NCBI GenBank assembly: GCA_016776605.1
Contig: JADHTB010000034.1
Span: 1 to 37,318 of the forward strand
DNA length: 37,318 nucleotides
Source: Alphaproteobacteria bacterium
Lineage (GTDB): Bacteria; Pseudomonadota; Alphaproteobacteria; GCA-2731375
Reading direction: 5' to 3'
Shown here in pieces: positions 8,540-18,811 of this stretch. A program made the translations under genes and the position numbers. Position 1 is the stretch's first letter. The number at the start of each line of letters is the position of its first letter. A model generated the notes under the pieces. It was not told where the DNA came from and made no database searches. It saw only the letters and a program-made list of their open reading frames with translations.

Positions 8540-8880
8540 TGCGTTGCTGGCCGTGGGGTCCGATTGGGTTGTTGATTGGATTGTTAATGGCCTTGCATGT
8601 TATCACATCGATCCGGCGCGGCTGTCCTCACGCCGTTGCCGCACGGGGGTGTTCAGGCTGCCGTAGAAGAAGAATTTTTGGCCCCGGTGAATTTTCGACA
8701 TGCATTTTCTCCAAGCTGCGGTCCCAAGGTTTCAGGGATAACGCCTGTTGTGGTCAAGCGGCAATACGCCAGGAAATCCGCTTTCCGAGCGGCGGATTCG
8801 TGCTATGAAACGGGCAATAAGAAATTTGAATGATGCGCCGCGCCCACTATTGGCCGGCCATAAAACGGGAGAATTTTAGC
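8540..8880. other. Intergenic region between divergent membrane protein and fadJ-like genes
   Basis: These 341 nt hold no convincing gene. The only clear structure is an inverted repeat at 8775-8798, listed separately. The reading frame of the fadJ-like gene is open upstream to 8830, but no ribosome site supports a start there. Confidence 0.6.
8775..8798. promoter_or_regulatory. Inverted repeat upstream of the fadJ-like gene
   Basis: The arms AATCCGC and GCGGATT are separated by 10 nt, so the arm centres are 17 bp apart and face the same side of the helix approximately. It lies 83 nt before the fadJ-like ATG, next to a weak TATGAA -10-like sequence. A TetR- or GntR-type fatty-acid regulator would fit, but this is inference. 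Confidence 0.3.
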
Positions 8881-10974
<2,094 letters not shown>

Positions 10975-10992
10975 GTTGGCGCAATAACAGCG

Positions 10993-11027
10993 AAAGCCCC
11001 TCCGCCGACCGGCGGAGGGGCTTTTTT
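10993..11027 (+). terminator. Rho-independent terminator of the fadJ-like gene
   Basis: A perfect GC-rich stem (AAAGCCCCTCCGCC pairs with GGCGGAGGGGCTTT, loop GACC) is followed by a run of six T on the plus strand. It begins 18 nt past the stop codon. The A-run on the opposite side lets it also act on the minus strand. Confidence 0.93.
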
Positions 11028-11039
11028 GCGCCTAGGTTC

Positions 11040-11095
11040 TAATATGGGGACACAATACTTATATCAAGTGATATAAGTATTGTGTCCCCATATTA
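11040..11095. repeat. 56-bp near-perfect palindrome (MITE/REP-like)
   Basis: The arms of 27 bp are perfect, with a 2-nt AG centre. Each arm runs outward-in as TAATATGGGGACACAATACT followed by TATATCA, and the other arm is its exact reverse complement. It lies between the fadJ-like terminator and the end of the rraA-like gene and could terminate the latter. From memory, GGGGACACAATACT-type ends occur in dispersed transposon-derived repeats linked to Y1 (IS200/REP-associated) transposases. That link was not checked, and no transposase is adjacent. Confidence 0.85.
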
Positions 11096-11106
11096 AATTA
11101 ACGAGC

Positions 11107-11817
11107 CTAATGAATATCGGCGGAGCCGGCCATGGCGCGGCCCAGGGCTTCGACGTCGAAGCCCGGTTGGCGGCAGGCTTCCAGGATCACCGCTTCCCGG
11201 CGTTCCAACAGCTTGCAGGCGTCGGCCACCTGGCGGGCCACGGCGTGGGGGATGACCACGGCGCCGTGCCGGTCGGCGTGGACCAGATCGCCGGAGTTGA
11301 CCAGCATGCCGGCTACGTTGACAGCCTTGCCGAAGTCTTCCAGATGCACATGGGCATGGGACGGCCCGATACGGTCGGCGATGAATTGAAAGCCCGGGGC
11401 CACGGCATCGAGGTCACGCACCGAGCCATCGGTGATGACGCCCAGGCAGCCCAGGGAATGATGGATGGTGGACTGAACCTCGCCCCAAAAGGCGCCATAG
11501 CCACGGCGCGGGCCATCCATGTCCTGAATGATCGTGATGGTCGGCCCGGTGCCATCCGCCACATAGCGGTAATAATTAAGGCGCTGGTCACTCATCTCGG
11601 CCCCCGGGCGGCTGCTGGGTTCCGCCGCGCGAATGGTGGCGGTGCGGGCATAGCCGACCATGGGTGGCAGATCAGGAAAGGCGCAGACCAGGGGTTCGAC
11701 GGTAAAGCCGATGGCCCGGCGTTCCGGCGAAGTAATTTCCAGGGCGTTGCAGATGGTCGGGGTATCCCAGGCGCGCAGGGCGGCCAGCTCGATTTCGTTC
11801 AGGGGTTGGTCGGTCAT
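11107..11817 (-). CDS. RraA-like family protein (HMG aldolase / demethylmenaquinone methyltransferase-like fold)
   Basis: At about 236 aa this is the usual length for the RraA-like family. The diagnostic blocks are GVITDGSVRDLDAV (metal and substrate residues Asp-Gly-x-x-Arg-Asp) and NSGDLVHADRHGAVVIP near the C-terminus. Family members include 4-hydroxy-4-methyl-2-oxoglutarate aldolases, oxaloacetate decarboxylases and the RNase E inhibitor RraA. Which activity applies is not clear. Next to a branched-chain or amide-type ABC importer, a catabolic lyase is more likely than RNA regulation, by inference. I start at MTDQPLNEIEL (11817); an upstream ATG at 11844 adds nine residues. It follows livF on the same strand after about 120 nt and may be the last gene of that operon. 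Confidence 0.85.
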   Translation of the reverse strand: MTDQPLNEIELAALRAWDTPTICNALEITSPERRAIGFTVEPLVCAFPDLPPMVGYARTATIRAAEPSSRPGAEMSDQRLNYYRYVADGTGPTITIIQDMDGPRRGYGAFWGEVQSTIHHSLGCLGVITDGSVRDLDAVAPGFQFIADRIGPSHAHVHLEDFGKAVNVAGMLVNSGDLVHADRHGAVVIPHAVARQVADACKLLERREAVILEACRQPGFDVEALGRAMAGSADIH

Positions 11818-11937
11818 GGGTCTTCGGTTTCCTGTTCTTTTCATCGAAGGTTACTGAACGTAACCCTTGTAATTGCGTTCAAGCGCCACGCATGCTGCGC
11901 GCCTAGATGCCACGGATCAGTTATAACGCCGCTGCTA

Positions 11938-12631
11938 TCAGACACCAAGATATTGGTGTTGGATGTCTGGATTGGCGCGCAGTTCCGACGAGGTGCCGCT
12001 CCATACCAGATGGCCTTTTTCCACGATAAAATGCCGGTCGCAGATCTGCGTCAAGGCCTCGACATTTTTGTCGATCACCAGGATGGCCTGACCTGCGTCC
12101 TTCAGGCCCGCCAGACAAGACCAGATTTCCGTTCGGATCAAGGGGGCAAGCCCTTCGGTCGCTTCATCCAGCAGCAACAATTTTGGATTGGTCATCAGGG
12201 CCCGGCCAATGGCCAGCATCTGTTGCTCGCCGCCGGAAAGTTGATCGCCCATGCTGCCCTGGCGTTCTTCCAGGCGGGGGAACAAGCCATAGACCCGTTC
12301 CAGGCTCCATCCCGCGGCCGTGTCATCGCCGGGGCGAGCCGTGGCGACCAGGTTTTCCCGGACGGTCAGGTTGGGAAAAATTTGCCGGCCTTCCGGTACC
12401 AGGCCCAGGCCAAGCTGCGCGATGCGATAGGGGGCGAGGCCAACCAGGCTGGTTCGCTGAAACGATAGACTGCCGGCGGCCGGCTGGATCAGGCCCATGA
12501 TGGTGCGGATGGTGGTGGTCTTGCCCATGCCGTTGCGGCCCATCAGGCTGACCACCTGGCCGGCCTGCACGGACAGGCTCATCCCGAACAAAGCCTGGCT
12601 TTGCCCATAGAAGGCGTCGATGCCGCTCAAT

Positions 12632-12639
<8 letters not shown>
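11938..12639 (-). CDS. livF: Branched-chain amino acid-type ABC transporter, ATP-binding protein LivF
   Basis: This 233-aa cytoplasmic ATPase is one of the two nucleotide-binding subunits of a HAAT-family importer. Walker A is GRNGMGKTT (34-42), the ABC signature is LSGGEQQMLAIGRAL, and Walker B is LLLLDEATEGLAP, the LivF-type ATEGLAP form. The C-terminal block FIVEKGHLVWSG is typical. The start overlaps the 3' end of livG by 8 nt, implying translational coupling. It is the fifth gene of livKHMGF. The family imports branched-chain amino acids, but close relatives carry amides, urea or aromatic compounds, so the substrate is open. Confidence 0.95.
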
Positions 12640-13382
<743 letters not shown>

Positions 13383-13390
<8 letters not shown>

Positions 13391-14384
13391 GGCCTTTGCC
13401 CCCCCCATTGCGCGCCCCACTGCGCCTTGGGAACCATTTTCGGGCAAACAGCGCATGGATGCCGCCCCGGCCAAACAGCACGATGGCGATCAGGATTGGT
13501 CCCATGATGATGGCCCAATGTTCACCCGCATTGGTCATGAATATTTCCATCCATTGCGGCAGATATTCCTCCAACAACAAAAACCCGGCCGCCCCCAGCA
13601 CCGGGCCGATCAGGGTGCCCATGCCGCCCATGATCACCATGATCATGATCTCGCCCGATCTGGTCCAATGCATGATGTCCGGCGAGACGAACTCGTTTAA
13701 ATTGGCGAACAACGCGCCGGACAGACCGCAGATGCTGGCGGCGATGGTAAAACCGGCCAATTTGTAACGGTAGGTATGGAAGCCCATGGCCTGCATGCGT
13801 TTTTCGTTGGTCCGGCTGGCCCGGATTACCATGCCAAAACGGGACCGCACCAGCCGATGCAGGATGAATAGCACCAGGGCCAGACAGGCCAGCACCAGGT
13901 AATAAAACTGGCTCGAGTCATTCAGATCGACCAATCCGGCAAACTCGCTGCGGGCGGCGGTCATGCCGTCGTCACCGCCGAATTCCTCCAGGCTGATGCC
14001 CAGGAAGTACAGCATCTGGGCAAAGGCCAGGGTGATCATGATGAAATAGACGCCCGAGGTGCGCAGGCTCATGGCGCCAAAAATCAACCCGACCAGTGCC
14101 GAGGCGGCCATGGCCAGGGGAAACTGAATGAAGCCGTTGTCGATGCCGTAAAAGCTGAAAATGCCCACCGTATAGGCACCGATACCCATATAGGCGGCAT
14201 GACCAAAACTGACCATGCCGCCATAGCCCAGAATGAAATCCAGGCTGACGGCGGCAAGGGCCAGGATCAAGACGCGGGCCAGCATGTCCACATAGAACGG
14301 CTGATCGAAAATTGCCGCCAGCGGGGGCACCACGGCGAACAGCGCCAGGGTGATCAGGGTCAGCCAGATTTGCCGATTGTTCAT
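13383..14384 (-). CDS. livM: Branched-chain amino acid-type ABC transporter permease LivM
   Basis: This 333-aa permease has about 9-10 membrane helices. The conserved LivM block is DFILGYGGMVSFGHAAYMGIGAY (about 50-72, quoted in part for recognition: GYGGMVSFGHAAYMG). The ATPase-contact loop is in the region ending YRYKLAGFTIAASICGLSGALFA, followed by MIMVIMGGMGTLIGPVLGAA, also typical. The ATG lies 3 nt after the livH stop and the end overlaps livG, so livH, livM, livG and livF form one transcript. It has a short charged C-terminal tail. Together with LivH it forms the translocation path. Confidence 0.95.
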
Positions 14385-14387
14385 GGC

Positions 14388-15311
14388 TTAACCGGTCCTG
14401 GCGGGGAACAGGCCGCGGGGGCGCACCACCAGGATCGCGGCCATCAGAATATAGATCAACATGGAAGCCAGGGCGGGACCGGCGGTATCCGCCGCCGCGT
14501 CCGAGACAACGGCGCGCAGCAGCACCGGCAGGAAAATCCGGCCCACCGTATCGACCATGCCGATGACGATGGCCGCGATGAAAGCGCCCCGGATGGAACC
14601 GATGCCGCCGATTATGATGACCACGAAGGCCAGGATCAACAATGGTTCCCCCATACCGGATTCGACGCTGGTCAGCGGCCCCAGCATCATGCCGGCCAGT
14701 CCGGCGAAGACCGCGCCCAGGGCAAAGACCAGGGTGAACAGGGATTTAATATTCACCCCCAGGGCGCCCACCATCTCGTTATTCGAGGCTCCGGCCCGGA
14801 TCAACATGCCCAGGCGGGTGTGTGCCACGATAAGGTAGATGATGCCGGCGACCGCCAGGCCGACGGCGATGATCAACAGGCGGAACACCGGATAGGGGGC
14901 ACCGGGAATGATTTCAACATGCCCGGACAGATAATCCGGCAGGCCCGAATACAGCGATATGGGGCCCCAGACGATGCGCACTACTTCGTTGAAAAACAGG
15001 ATCAGGCCAAAGGTGGCCAGGACCTGATCCAGATGGTCGCGGCGATAAAGGGTGCGCAGCGCGACGACCTCGACCAGCGCGCCAACGACAAAGGTCGCCG
15101 GCAGGGCCAGGATCATGCCAAGCAGAAATGAATCGGTCCAGGCCACCAATGTTGTCGCCAGATAAGCGCCGATCATGACCAGACTGCCATGGGCCAGATT
15201 GACCAGATCCATGACGCCAAACACCAGGGTCAGGCCGGCGGCGATCAGAAACAACATCACCCCGAACTGCAATCCGTTGAAGGATTGTTCCAATAGCAGC
15301 AGCGGATCCAT
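14388..15311 (-). CDS. livH: Branched-chain amino acid-type ABC transporter permease LivH
   Basis: This 307-aa permease has about eight membrane helices. The family motif GLTLVFGVMDLVNLAHGSLVM is at about 27-47 (recognisable core VMDLVNLAHG), with GASNNEMVGALGVN as the cytoplasmic EAA-like loop and VVIIIGGIGSIRGAFIAA toward the C-terminus. The ribosome site AGGAGG lies 8 nt before the ATG and overlaps the terminal CTAG of a family-2 repeat. The gene is separated from livK by about 157 nt containing a hairpin and that repeat, so permease and ATPases may be translated from less mRNA than the binding protein. Confidence 0.95.
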   Translation of the reverse strand: MDPLLLLEQSFNGLQFGVMLFLIAAGLTLVFGVMDLVNLAHGSLVMIGAYLATTLVAWTDSFLLGMILALPATFVVGALVEVVALRTLYRRDHLDQVLATFGLILFFNEVVRIVWGPISLYSGLPDYLSGHVEIIPGAPYPVFRLLIIAVGLAVAGIIYLIVAHTRLGMLIRAGASNNEMVGALGVNIKSLFTLVFALGAVFAGLAGMMLGPLTSVESGMGEPLLILAFVVIIIGGIGSIRGAFIAAIVIGMVDTVGRIFLPVLLRAVVSDAAADTAGPALASMLIYILMAAILVVRPRGLFPARTG

Positions 15312-15322
15312 CTAAGCGCCTC

Positions 15323-15389
15323 CTAGTGGTCCGATTCTAACGGATGGTTCCCATCCGTGAAGATCGAAAGACCACTAGACTCTGAAGAA
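15323..15389. repeat. Family-2 palindromic repeat, copy 2
   Basis: The same outer arms as copy 1 (CTAGTGGTC at 15323-15331, GACCACTAG at 15370-15378) enclose a perfect 7-bp hairpin CGGATGG-TTC-CCATCCG, followed by ACTCTGAAGAA. It sits between livK and livH, 11 nt from the livH start codon. Confidence 0.85.
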
Positions 15390-15421
15390 TCTAGTGCCGG
15401 CACGATAAGATCAGATGCAAA

Positions 15422-15445
15422 CGGGGGCACCCATAGGTGCCCCCG
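15422..15445 (-). terminator. Hairpin after livK (terminator/attenuator or RNA-stabilising)
   Basis: A perfect 10-bp stem, CGGGGGCACC paired with GGTGCCCCCG around CATA, lies 23 nt past the livK stop. On the minus strand only three T follow, so termination would be partial. This suits a role in keeping binding-protein mRNA in excess of permease mRNA. Confidence 0.65.
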
Positions 15446-15468
15446 AAAACAATCCAACTTGCGTCTGC

Positions 15469-16644
15469 CTACCACTTCATGCCGCAGGATTTGGCATAGG
15501 AATCGCCATGGGCGGAAATGATCACCCCACGGGTCTTCGTGACATAGCTGCCGTCGGCTTCCTTCACGGCTTCCCGCAGATAGATGTTCTGAATGGGGAA
15601 GTGGTTGTTGTTGAATTTGAAGGTGCCCCGCGTGGTGGGGAAATCGCCGGCCCGCATGGCGGCCCGCAACTTGGCCCGATCGGAAACGCCGCCGGCGGTG
15701 CGGATCGCCTTGTCCAGCAACATTACCGTGTCATAGGCTTGCGCCGCGTAGAAGGACGGCGTTTTGCCATATTTCTTGCGGTAATCGGCCACGAAGCGGC
15801 GATTGACGCTGTTGCCAAGGTCCGGGCTCCAATGTTGTACACCGAAGGTTCCCACCGCCGCGTCTTTCAGTGCGGGCAAGGAAATGGCGTCCACGGTATA
15901 GGCCGAATACAGCGGTATTTTGCTGGACAGGCCGGCTTGGGTATATTGCTTGATGAAGTTGATGCCCATGCCGCCCGGCAGAAAGATAAAGACGGCGGAT
16001 GGTTTGGCGGCGCGCAGGGCGGAAATTTCCGCCTGATAATCCTTCTGGCCCAACTTGGTATAGACCTCGCCCGCGATCTTGCCCTTGAACATCCGTTTGA
16101 AGCCTTTGATCATATCCTTGCCGGCCTGATAATTAGGCGCCATGGCATAGACATTATCGATCTTTTTATCCGTCATGTATTTGCCCATGCCTTCGGGCAT
16201 CATGTCGTTCTGAAAGGCGACATTAAAGAAGTTCTCGGAACACTTCTTGCCCGCCACCGCCGATGGCCCGGCGTTTGAACTGATCAGGAAGGTATCGGAC
16301 CGGGTTACCGGGCCATGTACCGCTATCAGAAGGTTGGACCAGATGATGCCCGAGATGAATTGCACTCGATCCCGCTTGATCATCTTGTTTGTCAACTGTT
16401 TGGCCACGTCGGGTTTGCGTTGATCGTCGCCATAGATGATTTCCGTGTCCAGGCCACCCAACCTGCCGCCGACATGTTCCAGACCCAATTCGAAAGCGTT
16501 CTTCATGGGCTTGCCGATAATGCCGGCGGGGCCGGACAACGTGGTGATGAAGCCGACTTTAACGGTTTCCGCGGCCACCGGCGTCGCCGCCAAAGCCAGG
16601 CCGGTGGCCAAGCCAATGGCCAAGCCTATAATTCGTTTCGACAT
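15469..16644 (-). CDS. livK: Branched-chain amino acid-type ABC transporter substrate-binding protein LivK
   Basis: This 391-aa periplasmic protein has a Sec signal peptide: basic MSKRIIG, a hydrophobic core LAIGLATGLALAA, then cleavage near VAA-ET (about residue 25). The mature protein is a type I periplasmic binding fold (Peripla_BP_6), with the start VKVGFITTLSGPAGIIGKPMKNAFELGLE. The aromatic-rich GMKW terminus and DAISLPAL/YAAQAYDTVML blocks fit binding proteins for aromatic or amide ligands as well as amino acids, so the Liv name gives the family, not the ligand. It is the first gene of the livKHMGF operon and diverges from the TRAP operon across 327 nt. Confidence 0.92.
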   Translation of the reverse strand: MSKRIIGLAIGLATGLALAATPVAAETVKVGFITTLSGPAGIIGKPMKNAFELGLEHVGGRLGGLDTEIIYGDDQRKPDVAKQLTNKMIKRDRVQFISGIIWSNLLIAVHGPVTRSDTFLISSNAGPSAVAGKKCSENFFNVAFQNDMMPEGMGKYMTDKKIDNVYAMAPNYQAGKDMIKGFKRMFKGKIAGEVYTKLGQKDYQAEISALRAAKPSAVFIFLPGGMGINFIKQYTQAGLSSKIPLYSAYTVDAISLPALKDAAVGTFGVQHWSPDLGNSVNRRFVADYRKKYGKTPSFYAAQAYDTVMLLDKAIRTAGGVSDRAKLRAAMRAGDFPTTRGTFKFNNNHFPIQNIYLREAVKEADGSYVTKTRGVIISAHGDSYAKSCGMKW

Positions 16645-16971
16645 TCCCTAATCCTCCCAGGTTGAGTGTTATGCGCCAATTCCGCTACCTAGCCTAACCA
16701 ATGACCATGCAATGGTATGGCCAGGGCGTTGTTTTGATTGTACCGGGTCTGATAGTACCGAAAAGCGCCACAAGTCTAAAGCGCCTATGCGGTTGGCGAT
16801 AACATATGCGATTGGCGATAACAATGGACCGTTGCACAGGCGCTTCGGTGCGATTAAGCTTTTGGTTAACGCGGGTTGGGGCAGGGTGACTAAACACCCG
16901 GACGTTGAGCCGTGGGGAGGTGGCAAGGGGCCGCGTCCCAATAATTGCAATGGGATAGGGAGGCTAATCCT
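16645..16971. other. Divergent control region between liv and TRAP operons
   Basis: These 327 nt separate the two transport operons and contain no credible gene. They hold a tandem 19-bp repeat (listed separately), a TTGTTT/TAGTAC pair with 18-nt spacing near 16731-16760 that could be a plus-strand promoter, and a GGGAGG ribosome site for dctP at about 16957. Confidence 0.6.
16786..16823. promoter_or_regulatory. Tandem 19-bp direct repeat upstream of the TRAP operon
   Basis: Two head-to-tail 19-bp units, TATGCGGTTGGCGATAACA and TATGCGATTGGCGATAACA, differ at one base. The period is close to two helical turns, so two protein molecules could bind on the same face. Location between divergent transport operons suggests an activator or repressor site. 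The protein is unknown. Confidence 0.55.
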
Positions 16972-18075
16972 ATGAAACGCCGTGCATTTATCAAGGGTGC
17001 GACAGCTGCTGGCATTGCCACTGCCGCCGTCGCTGCATCGAATTTTCCAAAACCGGCCATCGCGTCGGGGGTCAAGGAATGGAAGATGGTCATGTCGTGG
17101 CCGCTAAATCTGCCGGGCCTTGGCACCTCCGGCCAACGGGTGGCCCGCCGTATCGACCAACTATCCGAGGGCAAGATTAAGATCAAGGTTTTTGGCGGCG
17201 GCGAATTGGTTCCCGCACTTCAGGCTTTTGACGCAGTTTCCAAGGGCGATGCCGAAATGTACATGTCGGCGGAATATTATTATCAGGGCAAGCATAAGGC
17301 GTTCAATTTCTTTACCGCCGTGCCTTTTGGCCTGACCGGTGCCGAAACCTATTCCTGGATGCGCTATGGCGGTGGCCAGGAATTGTGGGACGGCCTGTCC
17401 GCGCAATTCAATCTGAAGGCATTTCTGGGCGCCAGCACCGGCGTGCAGATGGGCGGTTGGTACCGCAAGGAAATCAATTCCCTGGATGACTTCAAGGGCC
17501 TTAAATTCCGCATGCCCGGCATCGGTGGTGAAGTGCTGCGCCAACTGGGCACTGCCGTTATCAACCTGCCCGGCGCCGAAGTGTTCCCTGCCTTGCAGGC
17601 CGGCACCATTGATGGCACGGAATGGGTGGGGCCATGGTTCGACATGATGCTGGGCTTCTACAAGGTGGCCAAATATTACTACCATCCCGGTTTCCATGAG
17701 CCCGGCACGACGGGCAGTTTTGCCATCAACAAAGGCTTGTGGGACAGCCTGACCAAGAACGAGCAACTGCTTATAGAAACGGTGATCCAGGCTGAAGCAA
17801 TGATTCAGGGCGCCGAGTTCAATGCCCGCAATCTGGCTTCCCTGGATGTTCTCGTTAAAAAACATGACGTCAAGTTGCGGCGCTATTCGGACGAAATGCT
17901 GACCAAGATCGGCACCATTTCTGGTCAAGTCGTGGCTGATATCGGCAATGCGGATGCGACCTCGAAAAAGATCTATGAAAGCTATATCGCCTTCCGCAAA
18001 CAATCGCTTAGCTGGGCCAAACTCAGCGAACAGGGCTTCATGAACGCGCGTTTGTTACCGTTCAAGTATGCCTGA
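16972..18075 (+). CDS. dctP: TRAP transporter substrate-binding protein DctP (TakP-like), TAT-exported
   Basis: This 367-aa periplasmic solute receptor starts with a twin-arginine signal, MKRRAFIKGATAAGIATAAV, with RRAFIK followed by a hydrophobic stretch and a cut site near AIASG. The mature start WKMVMSWPLNLPGLGTSGQRVA is typical of the TakP/mannitol-chloroaromatic subgroup of DctP receptors. Later blocks include GGGELVPALQAFDAV, GWYRKEINSLDDFKGLKFRMPG (the conserved Arg that clamps a carboxylate) and FPALQAGTIDGTEWVGPW. The ligand is probably a 2-oxo acid or other organic acid. The start at 16972 has GGGAGG 8 nt upstream; the frame is open to 16945 without support. First gene of dctPQM. 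Confidence 0.95.
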   Translation: MKRRAFIKGATAAGIATAAVAASNFPKPAIASGVKEWKMVMSWPLNLPGLGTSGQRVARRIDQLSEGKIKIKVFGGGELVPALQAFDAVSKGDAEMYMSAEYYYQGKHKAFNFFTAVPFGLTGAETYSWMRYGGGQELWDGLSAQFNLKAFLGASTGVQMGGWYRKEINSLDDFKGLKFRMPGIGGEVLRQLGTAVINLPGAEVFPALQAGTIDGTEWVGPWFDMMLGFYKVAKYYYHPGFHEPGTTGSFAINKGLWDSLTKNEQLLIETVIQAEAMIQGAEFNARNLASLDVLVKKHDVKLRRYSDEMLTKIGTISGQVVADIGNADATSKKIYESYIAFRKQSLSWAKLSEQGFMNARLLPFKYA

Positions 18076-18113
18076 TGCAAAGGCCGGCGCCTGCCGTGCC
18101 GGTCCGTGATGAT

Positions 18114-18144
18114 GAAGCCCGCGTCAGCTTTTGGCGCGGGCTTC
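18114..18144 (+). terminator. Hairpin between dctP and dctQ
   Basis: A 10-bp perfect stem, GAAGCCCGCG with CGCGGGCTTC, has an 11-nt loop. It begins 39 nt after the dctP stop and lacks a T-run, so it is more likely an mRNA 3'-end stabiliser or weak attenuator than a full terminator. This mirrors the hairpin after livK. Confidence 0.6.
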
Positions 18145-18238
18145 CCTTCAGGCTAAGGGCTAGCCACAATATTCGCTAATATCCGCTAATGGCCGCGACG
18201 ATAAACGAACCGGTCGAAAATAGCCTGGGGAGGCGCCA

Positions 18239-18811
18239 GTGGATCGATTACTAGCAATTGCGGGCATCATCGATCTGATGAACGAAAAGATTGGCCGCAC
18301 TGTTTCCTGGCTGGCCTTGTTCATGATCCTGGTGCAGTTCATCGTTGTCGTGATGCGCTATATTTTTGGCCTGGGTTCCATCATGATCCAGGAATCCATT
18401 GTCTACATGCATGCCCTGATCTTCCTGATCGCGGCGGGATATACCCTGTTGCATGACGGCCATGTGCGGGTGGATATTTTCTATGGCGCGGCGACCATCA
18501 AGCGCAAGGCACTGATTAATTTCATCGGTGTTCTGGTTTTCCTTTGGCCGGTCTGTCTGCTGATTATTATCGTCTCGGCCAAATTCATCACCGCCGCCTG
18601 GGCCGTCAGGGAAGGCTCGCCGGAAGGTAGCGGCATCCAGGCCGTTTATCTGTTGAAGACGACGATCTGGATCTTTGCCGGATTATTGATTCTGCAAGGG
18701 TATTCGCTTTTGGTGAACTCCTGGGCGGTGATGCGTGGGATCAAGGCAGACTACGATCACGCCTCGGCCGTCGGCGGCGGTGGCGGCGAGACCGAGGGGG
18801 GCGGATTATGA
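18239..18811 (+). CDS. dctQ: TRAP transporter small permease DctQ
   Basis: This 190-aa membrane protein has four hydrophobic helices, as expected for DctQ. The conserved features are the N-terminal KIGRTVSWLALFMILVQFIVVVMRY helix with a cytoplasmic Arg (core VVVMRYIFGLGS), followed by QESIVYMHALIFLIAAGYTLLHDGHVRVDIFY (core GHVRVDIFY), the strongest DctQ signature. The start is GTG at 18239 with GGGGAGG 5 nt upstream. The C-terminal tail is Gly-rich. It overlaps dctM by 4 nt (ATGA), so the two are translationally coupled. It forms the membrane complex with DctM. Confidence 0.95.
   Translation: MDRLLAIAGIIDLMNEKIGRTVSWLALFMILVQFIVVVMRYIFGLGSIMIQESIVYMHALIFLIAAGYTLLHDGHVRVDIFYGAATIKRKALINFIGVLVFLWPVCLLIIIVSAKFITAAWAVREGSPEGSGIQAVYLLKTTIWIFAGLLILQGYSLLVNSWAVMRGIKADYDHASAVGGGGGETEGGGL

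Noticed and set aside
7719..8606. Longer 295-codon frame overlapping the membrane protein
   Set aside because: It is Pro/Arg/His-rich without structure, while the 7700-8539 frame gives clean membrane helices.
11080..12468. 462-codon plus-strand open frame across rraA-like and livF genes
   Set aside because: It is antisense to two genes with clear family motifs, and its composition (Gly/Gln/His-rich) is that of a shadow frame.
14199..15131. 310-codon plus-strand open frame over livH and livM
   Set aside because: It is antisense to membrane permeases; the His/Gln/Asp-rich translation is the usual shadow of hydrophobic codons.
15415..16278. 287-codon plus-strand open frame over livK
   Set aside because: It is antisense to a complete binding protein with signal peptide and has no own ribosome site.
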